From NCBI RefSeq assembly GCF_002980555.1, contig NZ_PVBT01000008.1, forward strand, positions 62,001 through 126,000: DNA of 64,000 bases, given 5' to 3'. Position numbers and translations under genes: made by a program. The notes under the pieces are model-generated. The model searched no databases. It saw only the letters and a list, made by a program, of their open reading frames with translations, and was not told the origin of the DNA. How positions within the stretch are numbered: the first letter of the stretch is position 1; the number at the start of each line of letters is the position of its first letter. The stretch comes from Phyllobacterium myrsinacearum (lineage in GTDB: Bacteria > Pseudomonadota > Alphaproteobacteria > Rhizobiales > Rhizobiaceae). Below, one piece after another: positions 1-8,647 of the stretch.

Positions 1-2
1 TG

Positions 3-92
3 GTTGGATTTGATGCCACTTGGAAGATGAGCGAAAACTGCTATATTGTTCTTGGAGTGAGGGACAGGCTCTCGCCCATCCCTCCTTCCTGA
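3..92 (+). CDS. Possible 3' end of an upstream gene (partial)
   Basis: An open frame runs from the window edge to a TGA at 90-92 and an intrinsic terminator follows 12 bases later, which is how the end of a coding transcript would look. The 29 residues (ending in RDRLSPIPPS) are too few to assign to a family. The same stretch could instead be the 3' part of a non-coding RNA ending at that terminator. Confidence 0.2.
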   Translation, partial: VGFDATWKMSENCYIVLGVRDRLSPIPPS

Positions 93-104
93 TTATGTGA
101 ATTG

Positions 105-143
105 AACCCGGATTGTCAGCGACCAACTGGTCCGGGTTCTTTT
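105..143 (+). terminator. Intrinsic terminator
   Basis: An 8-bp perfect stem (AACCCGGA at 105-112 with TCCGGGTT at 131-138) is followed directly by CTTTTC. It closes whatever transcript enters from the left edge and insulates the atp region. Confidence 0.6.
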
Positions 144-263
144 CAATATCAGGGTGATGCTAAGCGGTAGACGCCACATAGCTCACCTCCAAGTTTGAGA
201 GCAAGGCCATTGCCCATGGTCGGGAGGCCCATCGTCCCGATACACCGGTTGGCTCGGTGTTTT
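144..263 (+). ncRNA. Candidate small RNA between two terminators
   Basis: About 120 bases with no convincing reading frame lie between the terminator at 105-143 and a second terminator-like hairpin at 242-263. That is the footprint of a small independent transcript. No promoter with both good boxes was found for it and no known RNA family was recognised (it is not tRNA, tmRNA or SRP RNA). Alternatively it is simply read-through leader sequence. Confidence 0.2.
242..263 (+). terminator. Second intrinsic terminator
   Basis: ACACCG (242-247) pairs with CGGTGT (255-260) around a 7-base loop, and a T-run (260-263) follows. It would end a short transcript starting downstream of the terminator at 105-143. 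Confidence 0.45.
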
Positions 264-529
264 CTGCTTCGCTCCCAAAACTTCATGTTTGTTCGCAGCA
301 TTATTTATTGTTTGGTTCGTTCTGCGCCGCAAGAAACGCAGGGTTGCGTCGCGGCGTATTTGGCCATGGAAAGCTGTGTTGCGATGATGCTGGAATGCGT
401 CCGAACCTCGGCCTCATCCACAGGATTCGCGGAAGATTCTTGCCCCCAGAGGTGAGACATAAAGTCATATTTACCTAAGGTATTGAAATTTCCCGCGAAA
501 ATTACCCTTGAGACTCCTGCTTCTGCGCC
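264..529. other. Non-coding leader upstream of the atp operon
   Basis: Apart from the promoter at its right end I see no gene here. Short open frames exist on both strands but have no ribosome-binding site and no recognisable protein features. Confidence 0.4.
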
Positions 530-558
530 TTGACTAGCGCGGATCGTAACAATATGTT
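530..558 (+). promoter_or_regulatory. Sigma-70 promoter for the atp operon
   Basis: TTGACT (530-535) and TATGTT (553-558) are separated by 17 bases. Transcription would begin near 565, leaving a leader of about 45 bases before atpI. It is the best -35/-10 pair in the leader and correctly placed for the whole atpI-B-E-F'-F operon. Confidence 0.55.
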
Positions 559-609
559 GCGCGCGACTTCGAAGCGGGGGTGAAGCCTCGCATTTAGCGT
601 GTAAAGGAC

Positions 610-1026
610 ATGCCATTGGCCACGGGGAACGAGCCCGATCAGTCAGGTTCTGTCGGTAATACGCCGGATGCCGGAAAGCCGCTGACTTCGGTCGAACTGG
701 AAAATCGCCGCCGCGATCTGGAAGCAAAACTTGCTTCAAAGGGTGTTGGCCGGAAGACCGGTTCGAAAGACGAGGGGACGGGGACCGCCTCCGGTGTCGC
801 GCAGGCCATGAAACTGTCGAGCGAGTTTATCGCCGGCGTTCTGGTTGGTGCGGGGTTGGGCTGGTTAGCTGACCGATTTTTAGGTACTTCACCCTGGGGG
901 CTGATCATTCTGCTCCTCCTGGGGTTTTGTGCCGGAACGCTGAATATCCTGCGCTCTGCAGGACATGTGGCGGAGAACCGCGGATTTGAGCTCGACAAGA
1001 GCGATGACCGCGAGAAACCGGAATAA
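610..1026 (+). CDS. atpI: ATP synthase protein I
   Basis: This 138-residue protein is the AtpI accessory factor encoded at the head of many F0 operons; the family assists c-ring assembly or ion supply and is not a structural subunit. A charged N-terminal 70 residues precede two membrane segments (about 73-90 and 96-114) with the family's glycine-rich first helix ([12 protein letters not shown]). It is the first gene of atpI-B-E-F'-F. The ribosome-binding site AAAGGA (603-608) is only one base from the ATG, so a TTG at 616 is a real alternative start. Confidence 0.85.
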   Translation: MPLATGNEPDQSGSVGNTPDAGKPLTSVELENRRRDLEAKLASKGVGRKTGSKDEGTGTASGVAQAMKLSSEFIAGVLVGAGLGWLADRFLGTSPWGLIILLLLGFCAGTLNILRSAGHVAENRGFELDKSDDREKPE

Positions 1027-1061
1027 GCCTGCGGGCATGGAACGATATAGACGAGGTTAGC

Positions 1062-1814
1062 GTGGCCAACGATCCGATCCATCAATTCCAGATTGCACGA
1101 TGGATTCCCATTGATGTCGGTGGAATTGACCTGTCCTTCACCAATTCGTCCTTCTTCATGGTGGCGACGGTTGCGGTTGCTTCGGCGTTTCTCTACCTCA
1201 CTTCTTCCAATCGCGGCCTGATCCCGACCCGTCTGCAATCGGTTTCCGAGATGGCTTATGAGTTCGTGGCTTCGACGCTGCGCGATTCGGCTGGAACGGC
1301 TGGGATGAGGTTCTTCCCGTTCGTTTTCTCGCTCTTCATGTTCGTGCTGACAGCCAATGTGCTCGGTCTGTTTCCCTATTTCTACACGGTCACCAGCCAG
1401 ATCATCGTGACGTTCGCGCTCGCGATCCTCGTTATCGGCACGGTCCTCGTCTATGGTTTCGCCAAGCACGGCTTCAAGTTCCTTGGTGTTTTCGTGCCGT
1501 CAGGCGTGCCGGCCGCGTTGCTTCTGCTCGTGGTGCCGATCGAAATCATCTCCTTCCTTTCACGCCCGATCAGCCTTTCAGTTCGTCTTTTCGCCAACAT
1601 GCTTGCTGGCCACATCACGCTGAAAGTGTTTGCGGGCTTCGTGGTGTCGCTGGGTAGCCTGGGTGCACTCGGCATTGGCGGCGCAATCCTGCCGCTGATC
1701 ATGACTGTCGCGATTACCGGTCTCGAATTTCTGGTGGCTTTCCTGCAGGCCTACGTCTTCACCGTGCTGGCATGCATGTACCTGAATGACGCAGTGCATC
1801 CTGGCGGTCACTAA
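1062..1814 (+). CDS. atpB: F0 ATP synthase subunit a
   Basis: Subunit a forms the two proton half-channels next to the c-ring in the inner membrane. The 250-residue length is normal. Hydrophobic helices begin at residue 30, and the family signature [14 protein letters not shown] lies at 171-184 with the essential arginine at 175, followed by the conserved C-terminal helices ([12 protein letters not shown]). Translation starts with GTG at 1062, five bases after GAGG (1053-1056). It lies 35 bases after atpI in the same operon. Confidence 0.97.
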   Translation: MANDPIHQFQIARWIPIDVGGIDLSFTNSSFFMVATVAVASAFLYLTSSNRGLIPTRLQSVSEMAYEFVASTLRDSAGTAGMRFFPFVFSLFMFVLTANVLGLFPYFYTVTSQIIVTFALAILVIGTVLVYGFAKHGFKFLGVFVPSGVPAALLLLVVPIEIISFLSRPISLSVRLFANMLAGHITLKVFAGFVVSLGSLGALGIGGAILPLIMTVAITGLEFLVAFLQAYVFTVLACMYLNDAVHPGGH

Positions 1815-1886
1815 GAAAAAACTTCGCCGGCGGGCCTCCGCCAAACGCAATCTATCAATAACCTATTCTATCCAAAGGAGTTTAAC

Positions 1887-2114
1887 ATGGATCCCGTAGC
1901 AGCAAAGTACATCGGTGCAGGTCTCGCTTGTTTTGGTATGGCCGGAACGGCCCTCGGCCTCGGCAACATTTTCGGCAGCTACCTCTCCGGTGCATTGCGC
2001 AACCCATCCGCAGCTGATGGCCAGTTCGGCCGTCTGGTATTCGGCTTCGCCGTTACTGAAGCTCTGGGCATCTTCTCGCTGCTCGTTGCTCTTCTGCTTC
2101 TGTTCGCTGTTTAA
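1887..2114 (+). CDS. atpE: F0 ATP synthase subunit c
   Basis: This 75-residue hairpin of two membrane helices is the proteolipid of the rotor ring. The polar loop around residues 38-46 (RNPSAADGQ) and the proton-carrying glutamate at 58 (VTEALG) are both present; glutamate is usual in this position in alphaproteobacteria. A strong ribosome-binding site (AAAGGAG) precedes the ATG, in keeping with the high copy number of subunit c per complex. Confidence 0.97.
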   Translation: MDPVAAKYIGAGLACFGMAGTALGLGNIFGSYLSGALRNPSAADGQFGRLVFGFAVTEALGIFSLLVALLLLFAV

Positions 2115-2207
2115 TCAGCAGACCATCGATACTGGCTGCGCAGCGCGTGGCCAGTATAAGATTTATAGTCAGTAGATCGGGAAATGCCCGAACCAAGGGG
2201 ACAGCAT

Positions 2208-2834
2208 ATGTTTGTGTCTTCGGCTCAAGCCGCATCCACAACCGCTCAGACCGAGACACCTGCGCATGCCGAAACGGCTGCACCGGGTGCCGCGCCTGAT
2301 GCTCACGGTACCGCGACCCACTCCGAAACGGGTGTGGCGCACAAAGGTGTTTTCCCGCCCTTTGACTCCAGCCATTTTGCTTCGCAGCTGCTCTGGCTGG
2401 CGCTGACATTTGCATTTTTCTACCTGTTCCTGTCGCGCGTGGTTCTGCCCCGCATCGGCGGCATCATCGAGACCCGCCGCGATCGCATCGCGACCGATCT
2501 TGATCAGGCTGCCCGCATGAAGCAGGAATCGGACGAGGCGCTTGCTGCCTATGAGCAGGAGCTTGCCGAAGCCAAGCAAAAGGCCGGCGGCATTGCCCAG
2601 AAGGCCCGTGACGAATCCAAAGCCAAGGCTGATGCGGAAACCGCCGAAATCTCGGCGGCTCTGGAGAAGAAGCTGGCTGATGCCGAGGCAAGCATTGCCT
2701 CCATCAAGGACAAGGCAATGGCTGGCGTCGGTGCGATCGCCGAGGAAACGGCGACTGAAATCGTCAAGAAGATCATCGGTGGAACTGTCGACAAGGCAAG
2801 CGTTACCGCCGCGGTCAAAGCTGTTCGCGGCTAA
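2208..2834 (+). CDS. atpF': F0 ATP synthase subunit b'
   Basis: This is the divergent second b subunit typical of alphaproteobacteria and photosynthetic bacteria; it pairs with b to form the peripheral stalk. From this start the protein has 208 residues: an Ala/Thr/His-rich N-terminus (1-47), one membrane helix (about 60-79), then a long charged coiled coil. I chose ATG 2208 (MFVSSAQA) because AAGGGG (2195-2200) sits seven bases upstream. An in-frame ATG at 2184 has no such site. The gene is also called atpG in some genomes. Confidence 0.93.
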   Translation: MFVSSAQAASTTAQTETPAHAETAAPGAAPDAHGTATHSETGVAHKGVFPPFDSSHFASQLLWLALTFAFFYLFLSRVVLPRIGGIIETRRDRIATDLDQAARMKQESDEALAAYEQELAEAKQKAGGIAQKARDESKAKADAETAEISAALEKKLADAEASIASIKDKAMAGVGAIAEETATEIVKKIIGGTVDKASVTAAVKAVRG

Positions 2835-2842
2835 GGAGAACC

Positions 2843-3325
2843 ATGATGGACGCAACATTTTGGGCCCTGGTTGGTCTGGTCATTTTCCTGGCACTGCTGG
2901 TTTATCTGAAGGTTCCGGGCGTTGTGGGCAAGTCGCTCGACGGCCGTGCTGACCGTATCCGCGATGAGCTGGAGGAAGCCCGTCGCCTGCGTGAAGAAGC
3001 GCAGTCGCTGCTGGCCGAATATCAGCGCAAGCGCAAGGAAGCCGAAAAGGAAGCTGGCGAGATCGTTGCCGCAGCACAGCGCGAAGCCCATGCTATCATT
3101 GAGGAAACCAAGCAGAAGACGGAAGAATATGTTGCGCGCCGCAACAAGCTTGCCGAGCAGAAGATCGCTCAGGCCGAGACAGAGGCGGTCAACGACGTTC
3201 GCGCTTCCGCAGTCGACATCGCTGTTGCGGCTGCTGGCCGTATCCTCAAGGACAAGGTCGACGCCAAGACATCGGCTGACCTGTTCAAGTCTTCCTTGAG
3301 CGAAGTGAAGACCCGTCTGAACTGA
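2843..3325 (+). CDS. atpF: F0 ATP synthase subunit b
   Basis: The 160-residue peripheral-stalk subunit has a single N-terminal membrane helix (about 6-24) followed by an uninterrupted charged coiled coil that links F0 to the delta subunit of F1. AAGGAG lies just upstream, and the start may be either of two consecutive ATGs (2843 or 2846). It is the last gene of the F0 operon. The F1 genes are not in this window, so F0 and F1 are encoded apart, as usual in this order. Confidence 0.95.
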   Translation: MMDATFWALVGLVIFLALLVYLKVPGVVGKSLDGRADRIRDELEEARRLREEAQSLLAEYQRKRKEAEKEAGEIVAAAQREAHAIIEETKQKTEEYVARRNKLAEQKIAQAETEAVNDVRASAVDIAVAAAGRILKDKVDAKTSADLFKSSLSEVKTRLN

Positions 3326-3346
3326 TTGAAGGCAAAATGAAATTTG

Positions 3347-3372
3347 AAAAAGCCGCCGCAAGGCGGTTTTTT
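3347..3372. terminator. Bidirectional terminator between atpF and rnhB
   Basis: AAAAAGCCGCC / GGCGGTTTTTT forms a stem around the tetraloop GCAA, with a T-run on the plus strand and an A-run on the other side. It can stop both the atp operon and the converging rnhB transcript. Confidence 0.85.
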
Positions 3373-3393
3373 CTTTGGGGTGCGTGGCCTGCG

Positions 3394-4053
3394 CTAAATG
3401 TCCCGGTTCTTCAGCGGTGCGAAACTGAAGCGGTGCAGGCCAACCACCGGTCCGTGGGTTTGCATCGCGCTGCGATGAAACGCTGTTCCATAGCCTGCAT
3501 GGGTCTCAAGCCCATAGACCGGGTAGTGACGGCCGGCCTGTGCCATCATCCGGTCGCGGCTGACCTTGGCGAGAATGGAGGCTGCGGCAATGGAGACCGA
3601 ACGCTGGTCGCCCTTGATCACAGCCGTACCGGGGCAGGGAAGGCCGCGTGGCACATCCCGCCCGTCAATGAGCGCATGGCCGGGCAGAATGGACAGGCCG
3701 CACGTGGCACGGCGCATGGCCTCCAGCGCGGCTTTCAGAATGTCTGTGGCATCGATCGACGGTGCGGCGACACTGGCAATACCCGACGCCAGCGCGGTCT
3801 TCAAAATAATATCGAACAATTCCTCGCGCTTCCTGGCGGTCAGGCGTTTTGAATCGTCAAGACCATCGGGAATCCGCTCGGGATCAAGGATAACCGCCGC
3901 AGCGACAACAGGGCCTGCCAGAGGACCACGGCCCGCTTCGTCGATCCCCACGATATGGGGTATGCCATCGCGCATGAGGCGGCGCTCCGCCGCAAAATCA
4001 GGTTTGCCGGTATCGAGAGGAAGAAGCAGAGAATCAGAACGCGATCGAGTCAT
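3394..4053 (-). CDS. rnhB: Ribonuclease HII
   Basis: RNase HII cuts RNA in RNA-DNA hybrids and removes misincorporated ribonucleotides. The 219-residue protein has the family motif [13 protein letters not shown] (36-48) with the first two metal-binding acids D38 and E39, the third at D130 (ALIDG) and the fourth at D167 (KVSRDRMM). DSKRL (67-71) is also present. It lies downstream of the radical SAM gene on the same strand, about 125 bases away, with a strong hairpin in the gap. Confidence 0.95.
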   Translation of the reverse strand: MTRSRSDSLLLPLDTGKPDFAAERRLMRDGIPHIVGIDEAGRGPLAGPVVAAAVILDPERIPDGLDDSKRLTARKREELFDIILKTALASGIASVAAPSIDATDILKAALEAMRRATCGLSILPGHALIDGRDVPRGLPCPGTAVIKGDQRSVSIAAASILAKVSRDRMMAQAGRHYPVYGLETHAGYGTAFHRSAMQTHGPVVGLHRFSFAPLKNRDI

Positions 4054-4093
4054 GTTGCGGCGAGACTCGCATTCGTTCTGATTCTCTGCAAGG

Positions 4094-4123
4094 CCCCGAT
4101 GCGGATGGGGTAGGGCATCGGGG
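4094..4123 (-). other. Hairpin between the radical SAM gene and rnhB
   Basis: A perfect 9-bp stem (CCCCGATGC 4094-4102 with GCATCGGGG 4115-4123) stands in the gap upstream of rnhB. There is no T-run on the minus strand, so it could be a weak terminator, a processing site or an mRNA-stabilising hairpin. Confidence 0.4.
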
Positions 4124-4179
4124 CGTCCGTCAGCGGGATGGGGGCGCCCGACGGATTTTCAGAAACGGGTTATGGCCCG

Positions 4180-5331
4180 TTAAAACAGCGACAACTGTTC
4201 GCTGCCCGCGGTTGGTACGAATAGGTCCGTGCGCAAGCGGCGCCTGGCGAGGTTGATACCGAGTCGCTTGGCGGCGATTTCAAACCGGCGTCCGATCTGC
4301 CAGGCATAGGGGCCTTCACCGCGCATGCGCTTGCCCCATTCCGCGTCGTAATCCTTGCCGCCGCGCATGGAGCGCACGAGAGAAAGAACATGGCGGTAGC
4401 GATCCGGGTAGTTGCGCAGCAGCCATTCCTTGAAGATGGGGCTGACCTCAAGCGGCAGGCGCAGGAGTACGTAGCCAGCCTCGCGCGCGCCCATGGCATA
4501 GACGCTGTCGAGTACGCGCTCGATCTCGTGATCATTGAGACCGGGAATGATGGGGGCCACCAGGGTTCCCGTCGGAATGCCCGCGTCGGAAAGTGCACGC
4601 AGTGCTTGCAGCCGCCGTGTCGGGGTTGAGGCCCTTGGTTCCATCGTCCGGGCGAGCTTGCCGTCCAGCGTCGTGACGGAAAGGCAGACCTTGGCAAGAC
4701 CTTTCTCGGCCATGCGGGCGAGTATATCGATGTCACGCATGATCAGCGCCGACTTGGTGACGATGCCGACCGGATGCTGGTGCTCTTCAAGCACCTGCAG
4801 GATATCGCGCATGATGCGCCATTTCCTCTCGATTGGCTGATAGGGGTCCGTATTGGTGCCGATGGCGATGGTCTTGGCGGTATAACCCGGTTTGGACAGT
4901 TCGCGGTCGAGCATCCTGGCCGCATCGGGTTTGGCAAACAGTTTCGATTCAAAATCGAGACCGGCGGACAGCCCCATATAGCTGTGGGTGGGGCGGGCGA
5001 AGCAATAGATGCAGCCATGCTCGCAACCGCGATAGGGGTTGATGGAGCGGTCGAATCCGACATCCGGCGAGTCATTGCGTGTAATGATCGTGCGCGGCTT
5101 CTCGATCTGCACCTCGGTTTTGAAGGCAGGCAAGTCCTCGATTGTCTCCCAGCCATCGTCAAAGACATGACGCGTTTCCGGCTCGAAGCGCCCGGATGGG
5201 TTCATGCCCGCGCCGCGCCCGCGGCGGCGCTCATGATCGATCCGCAGCCCGGCTTCCTCAACGAGCGCATTGGCATGCTGCGCCCGGCCTTGCCCGAAGG
5301 CGGCCCTGTCCGCCTGCACCATGATGTTCAT
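4180..5331 (-). CDS. PA0069-family radical SAM protein
   Basis: This 383-residue protein belongs to the radical SAM proteins related to spore photoproduct lyase (COG1533). The iron-sulfur motif RGCEHGCIYC places cysteines at about 103, 107 and 110. Family features INPYRGCEHGC, IGTNTDPYQP and LRLPLEVSPIF are all present. The substrate is not known. I chose the ATG at 5331 because AAGGAG lies seven bases before it; longer in-frame extensions up to 5457 lack support. A LexA-type box 80 bases upstream suggests induction by DNA damage, which fits the lyase relationship. Confidence 0.85.
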   Translation of the reverse strand: MNIMVQADRAAFGQGRAQHANALVEEAGLRIDHERRRGRGAGMNPSGRFEPETRHVFDDGWETIEDLPAFKTEVQIEKPRTIITRNDSPDVGFDRSINPYRGCEHGCIYCFARPTHSYMGLSAGLDFESKLFAKPDAARMLDRELSKPGYTAKTIAIGTNTDPYQPIERKWRIMRDILQVLEEHQHPVGIVTKSALIMRDIDILARMAEKGLAKVCLSVTTLDGKLARTMEPRASTPTRRLQALRALSDAGIPTGTLVAPIIPGLNDHEIERVLDSVYAMGAREAGYVLLRLPLEVSPIFKEWLLRNYPDRYRHVLSLVRSMRGGKDYDAEWGKRMRGEGPYAWQIGRRFEIAAKRLGINLARRRLRTDLFVPTAGSEQLSLF

Positions 5332-5410
5332 TGGCATTCTCCTTGAGACCGGAGCGAGACTGAGTCGCTCATCACCGTCGCAACATGAATGTATTCCTAA
5401 CAAATTATGA

Positions 5411-5425
5411 GAACAAAGCAAGAAC
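5411..5425. promoter_or_regulatory. LexA (SOS) box, alphaproteobacterial type
   Basis: GAAC at 5411-5414 and GAAC at 5422-5425 are exactly seven bases apart; read on the minus strand this is GTTC-N7-GTTC, the direct-repeat LexA site of alphaproteobacteria. It lies 80 bases before the radical SAM gene and 56 before the divergent glycosyltransferase gene, within an A/T-rich promoter region. Confidence 0.65.
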
Positions 5426-5480
5426 AATCTGATGAAAAAGGATGATGGAAATTTCAATAATAATACTATAACTGAAATGA

Positions 5481-5987
5481 ATGATTTCCGTCCTGATCGA
5501 AACCCGCAATGCCGATGAACCCTTGGCCAGAACGCTCGGCGGACTGGTGGGCGGAGCTGTCGAAGGTGTGTTGAGTGATGTCATTGTCATCGATCAGGGC
5601 TCAACCGACCAGACTCACCGTGTGGCCGACGCCGCCGGGTGCATTTTTCTGCAGGACCAGACATTGATCGATGGCCTGCGCCGTGCGCGCAGCGACTGGA
5701 TTTTGTTTATCGAACCCGGTGCGCGGCTGATTGACGGCTGGATCGAGGCCGTGTCCATCCATGTGGAACGCATGCAGGGGCCAGCCTGCTTCACCCGCTC
5801 ACATGCCCACCGGCGGCCATTTTTCAGCCGGGTTTTCTCGCCGGGCAATCCGCTGGCCGACGGGCTGCTGATTTCAAAGCGTCAGGCGATGGCTTTGTCG
5901 GCTCCGGGCAAGAGCGCCGTGGACCTGGCGCGCGGTCTGGCGATGAAACGCCTGCGGGCAGAGATTATTCCCGGCGCGGTGAAGTAG
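5481..5987 (+). CDS. Short family 2 glycosyltransferase-like protein
   Basis: The 168 residues begin like a GT-A fold glycosyltransferase: MISVLIETRNAD, then VIVIDQGSTDQT (the nucleotide-binding DxGSxD element) and a pattern of alternating hydrophobic strands. The length is about two thirds of a full GT2 domain and the C-terminus lacks the usual acceptor-binding part, so activity is uncertain. It is divergent from the radical SAM gene and shares its A/T-rich promoter region with the LexA box. Confidence 0.7.
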   Translation: MISVLIETRNADEPLARTLGGLVGGAVEGVLSDVIVIDQGSTDQTHRVADAAGCIFLQDQTLIDGLRRARSDWILFIEPGARLIDGWIEAVSIHVERMQGPACFTRSHAHRRPFFSRVFSPGNPLADGLLISKRQAMALSAPGKSAVDLARGLAMKRLRAEIIPGAVK

Positions 5988-5990
5988 CTG

Positions 5991-6533
5991 TCAGCCCCGT
6001 TTCAGATGTTCGTCCAGCCGCGGCATGATCTCGATGAAATTGCAGGGCATATGGCGGTAGTCGAGCTGAAACTGGAGAATATTATCCCAGGCATCCCTGC
6101 AGGCGCCCGGTGAGCCCGGCAGCACGAAAACAAACGTGGCATTGACTACACCGCCGGTTGCCCTGGACTGAATGGTCGACGTGCCGATCTTGTCGTAGGA
6201 AATGCGGTGGAACACCTCGGAAAAGCCGTCCATGCGCTTTTCAAAGATTGGCTCGAGGGCTTCCGGCGTTACGTCACGGCCGGTAAAGCCCGTACCGCCT
6301 GTGGTGATGACCACATCCACATCGGGGCTGCTTGACCAGGCAAGCACCTTGTCGCGTATCGCTTGGCGGTCATCGGTCACGATAGCGCGGTCCGCCAGCC
6401 GGTGCCCCGCTGCCACGATGCGGTCAGCCAGCGTCGTGCCGGATTTATCGTCATCGAGCGTGCGCGTATCGGAAACGGTCAGCACGGCGATCCCGACGGG
6501 TACAAAGGGGCGTGTCTCGTCAATGCGGGCCAA
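5991..6533 (-). CDS. moaB: Molybdenum cofactor biosynthesis protein B
   Basis: MoaB/MogA-fold protein for adenylylation of molybdopterin during molybdenum cofactor synthesis. The molybdopterin-binding loop TTGGTGFTGRDVTPEA and the VLPGSPGAC element are present. I place the start at a TTG (6533), eight to nine bases after GGAAGGA and two bases past the ispE stop, giving 180 residues beginning (M)ARIDETRPF. The first ATG (6578) would add 15 residues and overlap ispE by 43 bases. It converges on the glycosyltransferase gene with a 3-base gap. Confidence 0.9.
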   Translation of the reverse strand: MARIDETRPFVPVGIAVLTVSDTRTLDDDKSGTTLADRIVAAGHRLADRAIVTDDRQAIRDKVLAWSSSPDVDVVITTGGTGFTGRDVTPEALEPIFEKRMDGFSEVFHRISYDKIGTSTIQSRATGGVVNATFVFVLPGSPGACRDAWDNILQFQLDYRHMPCNFIEIMPRLDEHLKRG

Positions 6534-6535
6534 GA

Positions 6536-7426
6536 TCAGTTTCCTTCCATAGTGCTGCTGGTGGCGACGACAAACCATGCAGGCTGGCGTTGGCGTAACC
6601 GTCTTGCAGCTGCGTCAGCCGCCGCGTCGTCGCTGTAGAGTGCAAAGCAGGTGCCGCCCGAGCCGGACATGCGCGCGAGCAGCGGATTGGTGTCGATCAA
6701 CGCCTGCATGCTGCCATTGATCGACGGCGCAAGCTTTTGCGTGGCTGCGAAAAGATGGTTGTCCGTCTGCCGGAGATAGGCGCAGACCTCCGCAAGGCTT
6801 GTCAGGGGAGGCAGGGCAGGCAGCGGAGGATTATCGCAGCGGGTCAGCGCGGAAAAGACCTGGGGCGTCGACACCGTGACGCCATTGTTGACGAGAACCA
6901 TGGGCAGGCGCGGAAAGGCTGCGATGCGCTCGATCTTTTCGCCGATGCCGCGCGCGATCAGCGCCTCGCCATGCAGGCACATCGGCACATCGGCGCCCAG
7001 TAGCAGGCCGAGCGCGGCCAATTCCGTCAGGCTGGCATCGATATCCCACAGCGCACCCAGCGCGCGCAGGGCCGCAGCGGCATCGCTGGAACCGCCGCCG
7101 ATGCCGGACGCGATGGGGAGATGTTTTTCCAGATGGATGGCGACGGGCGTTGCCCGTCCGCCATGCTGGCGGCGCAGGGCGTCCCGTGCCCGGAGCACCA
7201 GGTTTGTATCGTCGGCGGGAAGACCGGCACCATAGGGGCCGGACAGGGTAAAGGAATCGGCCGCCGCTTTCGTCACGCTCAGCCGGTCGCCGAAACGGGC
7301 AAACACGACGAGACTGTCAAGCAGATGGTAGCCGTCGTCACGCCTGCCCGTCACGTGCAATGCAAGATTGATCTTGGCCGGGGCGGTCAGGCTGACTGTG
7401 TGGTCGGGACTGGCAAGCATGGACAC
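6536..7426 (-). CDS. ispE: 4-diphosphocytidyl-2-C-methyl-D-erythritol kinase
   Basis: IspE phosphorylates the CDP-methylerythritol intermediate of the MEP isoprenoid pathway. The 296-residue GHMP kinase shows the N-terminal substrate element PAKINLALHVTGRRDDGYH (16-34) and the ATP loop PIASGIGGGSSDAAAALRAL at about 104-123. A C-terminal SGSGGTCFAL motif is also present. Start is GTG at 7426 immediately after the preceding stop (TGAGTG), or ATG two codons later. With dxs and ispH also in this window, three MEP genes lie within 57 kb. Confidence 0.95.
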   Translation of the reverse strand: MSMLASPDHTVSLTAPAKINLALHVTGRRDDGYHLLDSLVVFARFGDRLSVTKAAADSFTLSGPYGAGLPADDTNLVLRARDALRRQHGGRATPVAIHLEKHLPIASGIGGGSSDAAAALRALGALWDIDASLTELAALGLLLGADVPMCLHGEALIARGIGEKIERIAAFPRLPMVLVNNGVTVSTPQVFSALTRCDNPPLPALPPLTSLAEVCAYLRQTDNHLFAATQKLAPSINGSMQALIDTNPLLARMSGSGGTCFALYSDDAAADAAARRLRQRQPAWFVVATSSTMEGN

Positions 7427-7612
7427 TCAGTCTTTGCGCAGGCGGTATTCACCGGTTTCGGGGTCCTGAACCAGTGTTCCCTGCGCCCGATTCTGTGCCT
7501 CTTTTTCGGCTTCGCGGACGCGCTGCGAGACGCGCTGTGCTTCCTTCTTGAATGAACGATAGCCATAATAGGCGGCGGCGCCGACAAGAGCAAAAAAGAT
7601 CAATTGTGGCAT
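7427..7612 (-). CDS. Small single-span membrane protein
   Basis: A 61-residue protein with one N-terminal membrane helix (about 3-18, IFFALVGAAAYYGY), then a basic heptad-like helix (FKKEAQRVSQRVREAEKEAQ) and a short conserved-looking tail (DPETGEYRLRKD). The N-out/C-in topology is predicted from the basic residues. I do not recognise a function. It is followed directly by ispE (stop and start adjacent), so the two are probably translationally coupled. Confidence 0.7.
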   Translation of the reverse strand: MPQLIFFALVGAAAYYGYRSFKKEAQRVSQRVREAEKEAQNRAQGTLVQDPETGEYRLRKD

Positions 7613-7697
7613 CGTCTGTAACCCTCAACTACCGATATCATTCCTGTCCACATTCATAGCACGGAGTTCCGGCCTTGCCAAAAAATCCTGCGCCGGT

Positions 7698-8555
7698 TTA
7701 CAGACCGAACCGCGACCAGAGCGCCCGTTCCTCGGCGGCGTCCACGAGCCCATTGGCCAGACCGTTGCCAAGCCCTTCGATCCGCACGCTGGCGGACGGA
7801 ATCCTGCGCCCGAACAGTCCGCGCGGCTGCGAGATCAGTTTTAGCTTGGTTTTGGGGCCATATTGCGACTGCAGATAGGAGCGCATGTCGCCAAGACCGT
7901 CGACCAGACCGAGTTCGACACCGCGCGTTCCCGTCCAGAACTGGCCGGTGAAAAGATCGGTGCTGGCGCTCAACTTGTCGCCGCGCCGTTCCTTGACCAG
8001 ATCGATGAAAATCTCGTGGATTTCGAGTTGCAGGGTCTTCAGGTGTTCGACATCAGCCTTGTTTTCCGGCTTGAAGGGATCGAGCGTCGCCTTGTTCTTT
8101 CCCGCCGTATAGACACGCCGTTCCACGCCAATCTTCTTGATCAGTTCCGTAAAGCCGAAACTTGCGGAGACAACACCGATCGAGCCGACGATCGATGAAG
8201 GGTCGGCAATGATTTCGTCACCGGCGACGGCGATCATGTAGCCGCCGGACGCCGCGACGTCCTCGACGAAGACATAGACCTTCTTGTTCTTTTCCGCTGC
8301 CAGGTCGCGGATGCGCCGGTAGATCAGGCGTGACTGTACCGGCGAGCCGCCCGGCGAATTGACCGAGATTGCCACCGCGGGTGAATCCTTGTCATCAAAA
8401 GCCTTCTCCAGAACCGACGCAGTGGAGGCAAGCGAAAGATTTTGCCGGAATTGACCGCCGCCAGACATGATGGCGCCATGCAGGCGAACCACCGGTATCT
8501 CCACAAAATCAGGGCGCCAGCGGCGCGGCAGCAATTTTCGGATCAATCGGGCCAA
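7698..8555 (-). CDS. S49-family peptidase (SppA/SohB-like)
   Basis: Serine protease with a Ser-Lys dyad that degrades signal peptides or membrane proteins. The protein has the crotonase-like fold with the oxyanion loop SVNSPGGSP, the nucleophile in VAASGGYM (Ser about 103) and the general-base lysine in TAGKNKA (about 153-155). At 285 residues it is the short single-domain type. The start is a TTG (8555) preceded by AAAGGAG at six bases; a TTG eight codons upstream (8579) lacks a site. No clear membrane helix is seen at the N-terminus. Confidence 0.88.
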   Translation of the reverse strand: MARLIRKLLPRRWRPDFVEIPVVRLHGAIMSGGGQFRQNLSLASTASVLEKAFDDKDSPAVAISVNSPGGSPVQSRLIYRRIRDLAAEKNKKVYVFVEDVAASGGYMIAVAGDEIIADPSSIVGSIGVVSASFGFTELIKKIGVERRVYTAGKNKATLDPFKPENKADVEHLKTLQLEIHEIFIDLVKERRGDKLSASTDLFTGQFWTGTRGVELGLVDGLGDMRSYLQSQYGPKTKLKLISQPRGLFGRRIPSASVRIEGLGNGLANGLVDAAEERALWSRFGL

Positions 8556-8647
8556 TGCTTTCTCCTTTGATGCTTTCAAGTCATGCGCTCAAGTCATGCG
8601 CATGTAGGCGGTACGCATGAAATCACAATGGCGCCGTGCGGAAAATG

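Noticed and set aside
195-739. Short open frames on both strands in the atp leader
   Set aside because: No ribosome-binding sites, no recognisable domains, and they overlap the promoter and the atpI start.
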